From DASXRA01 sp036506155 (GTDB taxonomy: Bacteria > Actinomycetota > Actinomycetes > Mycobacteriales > Jatrophihabitantaceae): 7,132 nt of DNA. Location of the stretch: the NCBI GenBank assembly GCA_036506155.1, contig DASXSF010000055.1:1-7132 (forward strand), given 5' to 3'. Numbering within the stretch: position 1 is the stretch's first letter; every line of letters begins with the position of its first letter. A program made the position numbers and the translations under genes. Below the pieces are notes generated by a model. The model ran no database searches. It saw nothing but the letters and a program-made list of their open reading frames with translations, and had not been told where the DNA came from. Positions 1 through 5,812 of this stretch are shown here, piece after piece.

Positions 1-314
1 GCGCCCAGCGAGTGCGGCAGCGAGTGGATGACGCCGGGATGGACGGTGAGCGACACAAAGCGATCGCTGGTCACGACCGGCACCAGCTCCAGATCGAAGG
101 CCCACTTCTCGGCGGTCTTCACGGTAATCCCCATCGGAAAGCCGAGCTTGAACTGATCGCCGATCGTCGTCGTCTCGCCGCCCACGTGGGTCACGAGCGG
201 GAAGACGACGCCGAAGTGACCGCCGAGGCGATCCTCGGCGAGGGATGAGGACGGCACGGCGAGCGCGAACACGGTGAGGAAGAGCGCGACGGCGGTGCGA
301 TGCATTGATGACAT
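1..314 (-). CDS. Exported, probably beta-strand-rich envelope protein (3' end cut by window edge)
   Basis: An open minus-strand frame begins with ATG at 314 and runs off the left edge after 104 complete codons with no stop. The protein starts MSSMHRTAVALFLTVFALAV, a typical Sec signal peptide: a short basic n-region, then a hydrophobic core. It is probably cleaved near SSSLA-ED around residue 26. The mature part shows short alternating hydrophobic and polar stretches rich in Gly, Val and Thr (GGHFGVVFPLVTHVGG, FKLGFPMGITVKT, KWAFDLELVPVV), as in small outer-membrane beta-barrels, and no cysteine. I do not recognise a specific family, and the barrel call is inference from strand periodicity. 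The ATG at 314 is preferred over the in-frame ATG at 305 because AGGAG lies 9 bases upstream of 314. It follows the pentaheme cytochrome gene on the same strand after a 125-base gap containing palindromes, so membership of the act operon is unclear. Confidence 0.72.
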   Translation of the reverse strand, partial: MSSMHRTAVALFLTVFALAVPSSSLAEDRLGGHFGVVFPLVTHVGGETTTIGDQFKLGFPMGITVKTAEKWAFDLELVPVVTSDRFVSLTVHPGVIHSLPHSLG

Positions 315-323
315 CGAACGATT

Positions 324-328
324 CTCCT
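324..328 (-). promoter_or_regulatory. Ribosome binding site AGGAG that decides the start at 314
   Basis: Read on the minus strand, AGGAG is followed by 9 bases and then ATG at 314. The alternative in-frame ATG at 305 would lie 18 bases away, which is too far, so 314 is the better start. This is a standard Shine-Dalgarno match. Confidence 0.7.
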
Positions 329-349
329 GCGGCGTGGTTGGATTCGTCG

Positions 350-397
350 GGGACGGTCTTCAGACCGTCCCGCGCGGGACGCCCTGAAGAGCGTCCC
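350..397. repeat. Double palindrome (REP/BIME-like) in the intergenic region
   Basis: Two adjacent inverted repeats lie between the cytochrome stop and the next gene. The first is a perfect 9-bp stem, GGGACGGTC (350-358), loop TTCA, GACCGTCCC (363-371). The second is a 7-bp stem, GGGACGC (376-382), 8-base loop, GCGTCCC (391-397). The junction CGTCCCGCGCGGGACG (366-381) is itself a perfect 16-base palindrome, so the segment can fold either as two side hairpins or as one central hairpin. Both units start GGGACG and carry TCTTCAG or its complement in the centre, as if copies of one element. No T-run follows on either strand, so this is not a canonical intrinsic terminator. It could still stop transcription or protect the mRNA 3' end. 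Repetition elsewhere in the genome is inferred, not seen. Confidence 0.65.
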
Positions 398-439
398 TCC
401 CCTAGATTAGTAGATGAGTTGTCTCGCGGCGGGCCATGC

Positions 440-3400
440 TTATGGGCGAAGGTCACCGACTTTCACCCGCGTCGTGAGGGCGTGCGCCATGGCCCGGCCG
501 GACAGATCGTAGACGTCGCCGGTCAGGGTCAGGCAGTAGCCACTGCCCCGGGGGAGCGGCGCCTCCGGTGTGAACGTCCACGCCTCCGCCGAGGCATTCG
601 ACGAGATGCGGCCTTTCACGGCGGCCCCCTGCAAGGTGCACTCGCCCGCCGCGTCGTTCACGGGATGCACCGTGAAGGTCCGCGCCGTGACGTTCATCAC
701 CGGCTGGGAGAACACGGCGGTGAGGCCCTCGGCGCCACCGGCCCACACAATGTGGGTGACGACCGGGGCCGTCGGGACCGGCGCGTGCCCGGCGGGGAAG
801 CCGATGGGGATCGTCGTGTCGCCGGTGCCCTCGCCGCGCGCGGCGCTGACCGTGAAGCGCCACCGCACGTCGCGTGTGGTGCAGGCGCCGCCGCCGTGGT
901 CGCAGAGGCCGGCGGCCAGGCGCGCGGTGTAAGTCTCCCCGCCGGTCAGAAACACCCGGTCGGGGAACAGCGCCCAGGTGCCGTCGCCGATCTGATCGAC
1001 CGACGCCGGCACCGGCCGCCCTTTGGCGTCGACCAGCGTGAAGGTGGTGCGATCGACCCCCCGCACGGGTGTCGAGAAGAACGCCTTGACCACGGCATCC
1101 TGAAACACGCGCGTGGCGCCGGGCGGCGGATAGGTGCCGGTCACGCGCGGCGGCACGTGATCGACGCGGGCCTGGTCGATCTGGATCACCCAGCTGCGCA
1201 CCTCCATCGGCACGGGCGGCGCGCCTTCGACCACCGGCGGCTCGACCGAGGGGGTGCGGCCGTCGCAGGCGCCGCCGAGCACGCACGGCTCGAGCACGAA
1301 GTCGCCATCGGTATCGGCCAGGTTGCCGAGGAACTTCTTGGCCACGATCGCCTCGATCGATTGATAGTACACCGCGGCGGTGACGGCCACCGGGCCGGCC
1401 GTGCCCGGCGGGATCACGACCGCATAGCGATCCAGCGCTACCGAGGCGCCGGCGTTGGGCAGCGGCCGCAGCCGCGTATCGCGCAAGAACGCATCGTCGT
1501 AGCGGTCGCCGTTGCCGTTGAGGTCGCGGAACTGCGGCAGCGCGCGGGGATTCTCCCGATCGATCACGCGGCCGCGGGCGTCGATCGGGAGGCCGTTGGC
1601 GTTGGTCACCAGATTCAACGGCGCGGCGTAGACCAGGTCGAGCGTCGGGCAGCCGTCGCCCTGGCTCGCCACGGCCTTGAATTGGTAGGCGTACGGATCG
1701 GGCGAGCCGGCCGGAATCTTCCAGTCACAGCCCGGGAAGTTCGGATCGACCATGTCCGCGCCGGTCAAGCCGCCGACCCCGAGCGAGGCGCGGTGCCAGA
1801 ACGCATCGTCGATCGCCAGCTCCCGGCCGGTCGCGAGATCGACGGCGCGCACCGCCAGCCACGCGACACGCCCCTCCGGGAACCCGGTGGGAAAATTGTG
1901 GCCGGCGCCGCTGTTGGTGACCGTGACCTGCAGCGGCGCGCGGCGGCCCGGCGCGGTGTGCCGCGGCCCGGTCACGTCCAGGTCCAGGGCGTTGCGGAGG
2001 CGATCCCACGCGAGCCGGGCCTGCTGCGTCAGCGCGCCGCGCCGCTCGGCGTGGGTCCAGAAGGCATTCGCATAGACACTTTTTTCATCCGCCGACGAGA
2101 AGCTGAACGCCGACAGCTCCGGATAGGGCTGGACGTTGCCGTACTCGTCGGTGTCGGCGCCAATCATCCGCGGCAGGTAGGCGTTGCCCCCGACGAAGTG
2201 ATGGCTGAAGTAGGTGCGCGACGGACTGCCGTTCGCGACGCGATCCACGAGCGGGCCGGCCGGTGCGCCTTGTTTGTACAACGTGTGCGCCGTCCCCGGC
2301 TGGCCGTAGTCTTCCTGCATGTGGCACGTCTGGCAATCGCGTTTGAACGCCGGATCGAACTGCGTGTTCCCCGCCCGGTCGGCATAGCGGCTGCTCGACC
2401 ACTCGGCGTAGGTGCGCTCGATCGGGAAGCCGCCGACCCATTTGCCGACGTGATTCTTGATCGTGAGCGGATTGGTCACGTCGTGGCACCCGCTGCAGAA
2501 CTCTGCGCGGGTCGACAGCACCTGCCGGAAGCCCTGGTGCTTGGACGTGTCCATCTGCTCGTAGGGCGCCGGGGGCTGCTTGAAGACGCCGCTGAGGTAG
2601 CTGTCCGAGGTCCCCGCATGCGGTTTCAGCGTCAGCGGGCCCGCCCGGTCGGCGACGCCGATGGCGTGCGGCGACAACCGGAACGCGCCGCCGCCGATGC
2701 TGTAGCCGAGATTGGCCGCGTGCTGATCGGGCACCTCGAGGATGTCCTGATCGGCGGCGGCGACCAGCTCGGCGCGCGGCTTGGTACCCAGCGCGGGCAC
2801 GTAGCCGTGGCCCTGGGTCGAGGCCGCATAGTTGTGAAACGGCGTGTCGCGCGTGTCGACCGCGCTGTGGCACACCATGCACGCGACGCCGGTCTTGCCC
2901 GACTCGGTGTTGCGCCGCTGCGCCTCGAGCGTCGCGAACGCCAGGCCGGTCTGGTTGGCCGACGTCGGGTTGAAGTTGGGTTCGAGCCGCCCGTGCTCGG
3001 CGCCCGACGGCACGTCGACGGTCACGTTCTGCAGCGGCACGTTGTCGACGTAGTTGGTCGGCATATGACACCGCGCGCACATGCCGTCGATGAGCGAGCC
3101 GGGGCGCGCCAGGCGGTGATGCGTGGTGCCGAGGTCGAACACGCTGGCGCACGCGCCGGCCACCGCGAACGGATTGTGCTGGGCTTTCGGCGTGCCGTCG
3201 GGCGGCGCGGGCACCTCGCAATCCCCCGCCGTCGAGGTCTCGCGCGACGACAGCAGAAACGCGGCGCGCCACGCCGGATCCCGCCACGCGTTGGCCATCA
3301 TCGACCCGTTCCACTCGTCGAACACGCGCTGGTGACAGGTCTGGCATTGCCCCGGGTGATCGAGCTTCTCCCAGTACTCTTCGAACGGCGGCGGCACGAA

Positions 3401-3544
3401 CTGCGCTTCGGCCGTCACATACGGCGCCGGCTCCGGAATGCGATTCGGCAGCTCGACATCGGCGGCCGGCGCGCGATACACGAGCGCGACGACGGTGCAG
3501 GCCGTCGCGGCGGAGACGAGGAGGTTCAACCTTCGGCTTGGCAT
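440..3544 (-). CDS. Large exported pentaheme c-type cytochrome with two C-terminal Ig-like (Big_5/SbsA-type) domains
   Basis: The protein has 1034 residues. The N-terminus MPSRRLNLLVSAATACTV continues to APA-AD, a Sec signal peptide with likely cleavage near residue 27. Five CxxCH heme motifs lie in the N-terminal 410 residues: CQTCH 67-71, CARCH 156-160, CMVCH 222-226, CSGCH 350-354 and CQTCH 404-408. An AGHNFPTGFPEG segment (about 547-558), recurrent in multiheme cytochromes, carries a candidate distal His. DLNGNGDRYDD (674-684) and DTDGD (744-748) resemble EF-hand, dockerin or TSP3 calcium loops. Two Ig-like domains follow at about 797-899 (starting PPRVTGTYPPPGATRV) and 926-1028. Eight non-heme cysteines after residue 600 could form disulfides, which fits export. 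ATG 3544 is preferred over TTG 3574, which overlaps actF and would bury the signal peptide; neither has a good Shine-Dalgarno. The start lies 8 bases after the actF stop, suggesting coupling to ACIII. Its role is unknown; electron transfer is inferred. Confidence 0.88.
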   Translation of the reverse strand: MPSRRLNLLVSAATACTVVALVYRAPAADVELPNRIPEPAPYVTAEAQFVPPPFEEYWEKLDHPGQCQTCHQRVFDEWNGSMMANAWRDPAWRAAFLLSSRETSTAGDCEVPAPPDGTPKAQHNPFAVAGACASVFDLGTTHHRLARPGSLIDGMCARCHMPTNYVDNVPLQNVTVDVPSGAEHGRLEPNFNPTSANQTGLAFATLEAQRRNTESGKTGVACMVCHSAVDTRDTPFHNYAASTQGHGYVPALGTKPRAELVAAADQDILEVPDQHAANLGYSIGGGAFRLSPHAIGVADRAGPLTLKPHAGTSDSYLSGVFKQPPAPYEQMDTSKHQGFRQVLSTRAEFCSGCHDVTNPLTIKNHVGKWVGGFPIERTYAEWSSSRYADRAGNTQFDPAFKRDCQTCHMQEDYGQPGTAHTLYKQGAPAGPLVDRVANGSPSRTYFSHHFVGGNAYLPRMIGADTDEYGNVQPYPELSAFSFSSADEKSVYANAFWTHAERRGALTQQARLAWDRLRNALDLDVTGPRHTAPGRRAPLQVTVTNSGAGHNFPTGFPEGRVAWLAVRAVDLATGRELAIDDAFWHRASLGVGGLTGADMVDPNFPGCDWKIPAGSPDPYAYQFKAVASQGDGCPTLDLVYAAPLNLVTNANGLPIDARGRVIDRENPRALPQFRDLNGNGDRYDDAFLRDTRLRPLPNAGASVALDRYAVVIPPGTAGPVAVTAAVYYQSIEAIVAKKFLGNLADTDGDFVLEPCVLGGACDGRTPSVEPPVVEGAPPVPMEVRSWVIQIDQARVDHVPPRVTGTYPPPGATRVFQDAVVKAFFSTPVRGVDRTTFTLVDAKGRPVPASVDQIGDGTWALFPDRVFLTGGETYTARLAAGLCDHGGGACTTRDVRWRFTVSAARGEGTGDTTIPIGFPAGHAPVPTAPVVTHIVWAGGAEGLTAVFSQPVMNVTARTFTVHPVNDAAGECTLQGAAVKGRISSNASAEAWTFTPEAPLPRGSGYCLTLTGDVYDLSGRAMAHALTTRVKVGDLRP

Positions 3545-3552
3545 AACGGTGA

Positions 3553-4713
3553 CTACTGCTGATGCTGAAGACAATCGACCAGATACGGATCATGTGCGAC
3601 GACGAGCGGCCGGCGCGCCAGCGCGCCCGACACGGCGTGCCAGACCAGCCCGCCATAGGCCACCGCGATGGCCACTTCGATCAGGCCCACCGCCGGCGCC
3701 GGCATCGTCTGCGGCGAGACCAGGAGATAGAGGTCCAGCCAGCGGCCGAGGAGGACCAGCACGGCGACCCCCTTCAACAGGGACGGGCTGCGTTTCGCCG
3801 CGCGCGGCAACAGCAGACCGAACGGCACCAGCCAGTTGACAACGACATTGGTGACGAACAGCGGCAGCCAGCCGCCCCCGGTCCGGACGACGTAGTAGCC
3901 GGCCTCCTCCGGGAGGTTGCTGTACCAGATCAGGAGGTACTGCGACAGCCAGATGTAGGCCCAGAAGGTCGTGAACGCGAGGAGCAGCTTCCCCAGATCG
4001 TGCAAGTGGTTCGCGTTGACCACGTCGACGAGGTGTCCGCGCTCGTGCAGCAGGACCACGACCAGGGTGACGGCGGCCACGCCCTGGACCAGCACGCCCG
4101 CGAACACGTAGACCGCGTACATCGTGCTCGTCCAGCGCGGATCGAGCGTGAGGAGCCAGTCGACGCTCGCCAGCGCGAACGACGCCGCGAAGACCACGAC
4201 GAAGATCGCCGCCGAGCGGACCAGGCGCTGGTGATGCCGCGGATCGGCGCTCGTGTCCTGGTGCGCCGAGGCGCGGCGCAGCAGCCGGGCGCACCCCAGC
4301 CAGAGCAGCAGAAAGCCCACCAGCCGCGCACACACGAACGGGACGGCAAAGTACACCGAGGCCAGGGCCGCGGCCGGATGCGCCGGGGCCGGGGCGGCCC
4401 ACGCATACAGCGACCCGCGGCCGACCACCAGCGCGAGCATCATCACCGCGGCCACCGGCAGCGCGCCCATCAGCGCCTCGGCCACCCGGCGCATCCCCGC
4501 CGACCACGCGGCGCCCGACAGGTACTGCACGGCGAGGAACAGCATGCCGCCCAACGCGACCGACAGCACGTAGAACCCGTCGACCAGGAGACTGGTCCAG
4601 ATCCGCGCCGGGTCGCGCCCCAGCCCCACGGCGATGGCGACCAGCCCGGCGACCGACAGCGCCAGCGTCCGCACGATCGGCGCGCGCATCCCCACTCCAC
4701 GGGCGCCGCTCAT
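3553..4713 (-). CDS. actF: Alternative complex III subunit ActF (NrfD-like quinol-side membrane protein)
   Basis: A 386-residue polytopic membrane protein of the NrfD/PsrC-like family, the second such subunit of the ACIII quinol:electron-acceptor oxidoreductase in the cytoplasmic membrane. I count about ten hydrophobic segments near residues 14-31, 42-63, 76-98, 116-143, 165-188, 196-222, 239-263, 284-303, 311-331 and 338-360, the number expected for ActF. Family-type motifs are SVDWLLTLDPRW (183-194) and LHDLGKLLLAFTTFWAYIW (237-255), followed by SQYLLIWYSNLPEE (257-270). The charged residues inside membrane segments (Asp185, His238, Asp239, Arg324) are candidates for the proposed proton path, by inference. 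It has no heme motif or cysteine cluster, as expected for a cofactor-free subunit. ATG at 4713 overlaps the actE stop by 4 bases (ATGA) and has GGAGG 7 bases upstream. An in-frame open stretch continues upstream through actE and actD but is a shadow frame, not an N-terminal extension. Confidence 0.93.
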   Translation of the reverse strand: MSGARGVGMRAPIVRTLALSVAGLVAIAVGLGRDPARIWTSLLVDGFYVLSVALGGMLFLAVQYLSGAAWSAGMRRVAEALMGALPVAAVMMLALVVGRGSLYAWAAPAPAHPAAALASVYFAVPFVCARLVGFLLLWLGCARLLRRASAHQDTSADPRHHQRLVRSAAIFVVVFAASFALASVDWLLTLDPRWTSTMYAVYVFAGVLVQGVAAVTLVVVLLHERGHLVDVVNANHLHDLGKLLLAFTTFWAYIWLSQYLLIWYSNLPEEAGYYVVRTGGGWLPLFVTNVVVNWLVPFGLLLPRAAKRSPSLLKGVAVLVLLGRWLDLYLLVSPQTMPAPAVGLIEVAIAVAYGGLVWHAVSGALARRPLVVAHDPYLVDCLQHQQ

Positions 4714-5279
4714 GGCGTCGCCTCCGGCCGGGTCTGCAGCGTCTGGACGTAGGTCACGATGAGCCAGCGATCGCTGGCCGGAATCTGGGAGGCGTAGGAC
4801 GCCATGCGGCCCGAGCCATACGTGATCACGTGAAACAGCCGGCCGGCCGGCATCGCCCGCACCCGCTCGGACGAATAGGCCGGCGGATTCGGAATCAGCG
4901 GCACCAGCGGCCCGTCGCCTTGGCCGCGCGCGCCGTGACACACCAGGCAGAACGTCTCGTACTGGCGATGGCCCTGTTCGACCGCCGCCGGCACGTGGGC
5001 GAAGGGATTGGCCAACTCGCGGCCGGCCCGCTCGGCGTCGGCGGCCGTGGTGGTGTAGTGCAGCGGGAGGAAGCCGCGCGGAATCGTCCCGCGCACCGGC
5101 GTCTGCAACGTCATGCCGTTCCGTGTCGCAGGGTTCGGCGCAAAGCTGTCGTAGGCCACCGAGTAGGTCATGTCGGGTGTGTACTCCCGGCCCCGCTGGG
5201 CCGATCCGCCGCCGCAGCCGCCGGCGACGAACGCCGAGACGAGCACGGCGAGCAGCCCGTGGTGAAGGTCTGGCGTCAT
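4710..5279 (-). CDS. actE: Alternative complex III subunit ActE (lipoprotein monoheme cytochrome c)
   Basis: A 189-residue periplasmic monoheme cytochrome c of ACIII. The N-terminus MTPDLHHGLLAVLVSAFVAGGC is a short lipoprotein signal peptide whose lipobox-like AGGC gives Cys22 as the probable lipidated residue; ActE is a known lipid-anchored subunit. The conserved region YTPDMTYSVAYDSF (33-46) matches the ActE signature. The heme site is CLVCH at 111-115 (bases 4935-4949), followed by GARGQGDGPL, a class I cytochrome c pattern. Met159 in GSGRMASYASQ is the likely distal axial ligand, and RWLIVTYVQTLQ near the C-terminus is the closing helix. In the complex it is thought to receive electrons from the ActA/ActB side or pass them to an oxidase. 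Its ATG overlaps the actD stop by 4 bases and its stop overlaps actF by 4 bases. Its own Shine-Dalgarno is weak, so translation probably depends on actD. Confidence 0.93.
   Translation of the reverse strand: MTPDLHHGLLAVLVSAFVAGGCGGGSAQRGREYTPDMTYSVAYDSFAPNPATRNGMTLQTPVRGTIPRGFLPLHYTTTAADAERAGRELANPFAHVPAAVEQGHRQYETFCLVCHGARGQGDGPLVPLIPNPPAYSSERVRAMPAGRLFHVITYGSGRMASYASQIPASDRWLIVTYVQTLQTRPEATP
4721..4725 (-). promoter_or_regulatory. Ribosome binding site GGAGG of actF, inside actE
   Basis: On the minus strand GGAGG is followed by 7 bases and the ATG at 4713. It fixes the actF start within an open frame that otherwise continues upstream for more than 1000 bases. It lies within the last codons of actE, so the actE and actF ribosome traffic is likely coupled. 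Confidence 0.7.
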
Positions 5280-5812
5280 CGTGCGATCGCTTTCCGGGAC
5301 ACGTCGCGGGCCCCCTGGTCATACAACAGACGCTCGACCTGGGGATCGAACGCGGTGTGCCGCCACCGGAGCACCAGCGCGAACTGATCGTCGGTCGCCG
5401 CCGCCACGACGACGCGCGGGTGCGGGGTCGGGAACAGGCGACACCGCAGGAGCAGCGCCGCCACCGTCGCCAGCCCGGCGCACAGGATCGTGAGCTCGAA
5501 CGCGATCGGAATGAACGCCAGCATCGAGTTGTCCGGTTTCCCGCCGACGTTGAGCGGCCAGTCGTAGACCGACACGTAGAGCTCGAGCGCCAGCGCGCTG
5601 ACCAGGCCGAGCACGCCGCCGGCCAGCGTGGCCAGCGGCAGGCGCGAGCGCGTGAGGCCCAGCGCGTCGTCCAGGTGATGCACCGGATGAGGCGTGTAGA
5701 CGTCGTAGACGCGCAGCCCGCGCGCGCGCACCGCGCGCACCGCGCTGACCAGCCGCCGCGGGTCGTCGAACAGCGCGACCAGATACTCGGGCGCGAACGC
5801 CTGCTCACTCAT
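5276..5812 (-). CDS. actD: Alternative complex III subunit ActD (DUF3341)
   Basis: A 178-residue protein of the DUF3341 (ActD) family, a small membrane subunit of ACIII without cofactors. The N-terminal part (10-50) is a soluble alpha/beta domain that includes YLVALFDDPRRLVSAVRAVR and VYDVYTPHPVHHLDDALGL, the conserved family signature. Two hydrophobic segments lie at about 58-81 and 97-121. Between and into them sit YDWPLNVGGKPDNS (83-96) and AFIPIAFELTIL (99-110), the second family signature. A basic soluble tail follows. Length and layout match the family, so the gene looks intact. ATG at 5812 has GGAG 7 bases upstream and overlaps the end of actC by 8 bases, and its TGA overlaps the actE ATG. 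ActD is thought to hold ActC and ActF together on the cytoplasmic side; its precise task is not established. Confidence 0.92.
   Translation of the reverse strand: MSEQAFAPEYLVALFDDPRRLVSAVRAVRARGLRVYDVYTPHPVHHLDDALGLTRSRLPLATLAGGVLGLVSALALELYVSVYDWPLNVGGKPDNSMLAFIPIAFELTILCAGLATVAALLLRCRLFPTPHPRVVVAAATDDQFALVLRWRHTAFDPQVERLLYDQGARDVSRKAIAR

Noticed and set aside
350..371. Intrinsic terminator after the cytochrome gene
   Set aside because: The stem is strong but no T-run follows on the minus strand, so I report it as a palindromic repeat only.
440..1800. Additional heme sites in the C-terminal half of the cytochrome
   Set aside because: The later cysteines occur as EPCVLGGAC, GLCDHGGGAC and single Cys residues, without CxxCH spacing. 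They look like disulfide pairs.
3497..3511. Possible lipobox (ATAC, Cys16) in the cytochrome signal peptide
   Set aside because: The hydrophobic core continues past the Cys, and an APA cleavage site follows it, so a normal Sec signal is more likely.
305..3562. A 1085-codon open frame on the plus strand, antisense to the pentaheme cytochrome
   Set aside because: It mirrors the cytochrome gene. Its product is dominated by Arg, Gly, Ala and His with no domain, signal peptide or heme motif, whereas the minus frame has five CxxCH motifs and a signal peptide. GC-rich third positions commonly leave such antisense frames open.
3545..3574. TTG at 3574 as the start of the pentaheme cytochrome
   Set aside because: It has no Shine-Dalgarno, overlaps actF by 22 bases and would put ten extra residues before an otherwise well-formed signal peptide starting MPSRRLN.
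3562..4752. Plus-strand frame of 396 codons opposite actF
   Set aside because: Its product is mostly Arg, His, Gln and Asp without any motif. It is the antisense shadow of a hydrophobic membrane protein gene.
4714..5808. Upstream extension of the actF frame through actE and actD (751 codons in all)
   Set aside because: The upstream part is Arg-, Ser- and Cys-rich and lies out of frame with two clear act genes. The ATG at 4713 has GGAGG and starts the recognisable ActF membrane protein.
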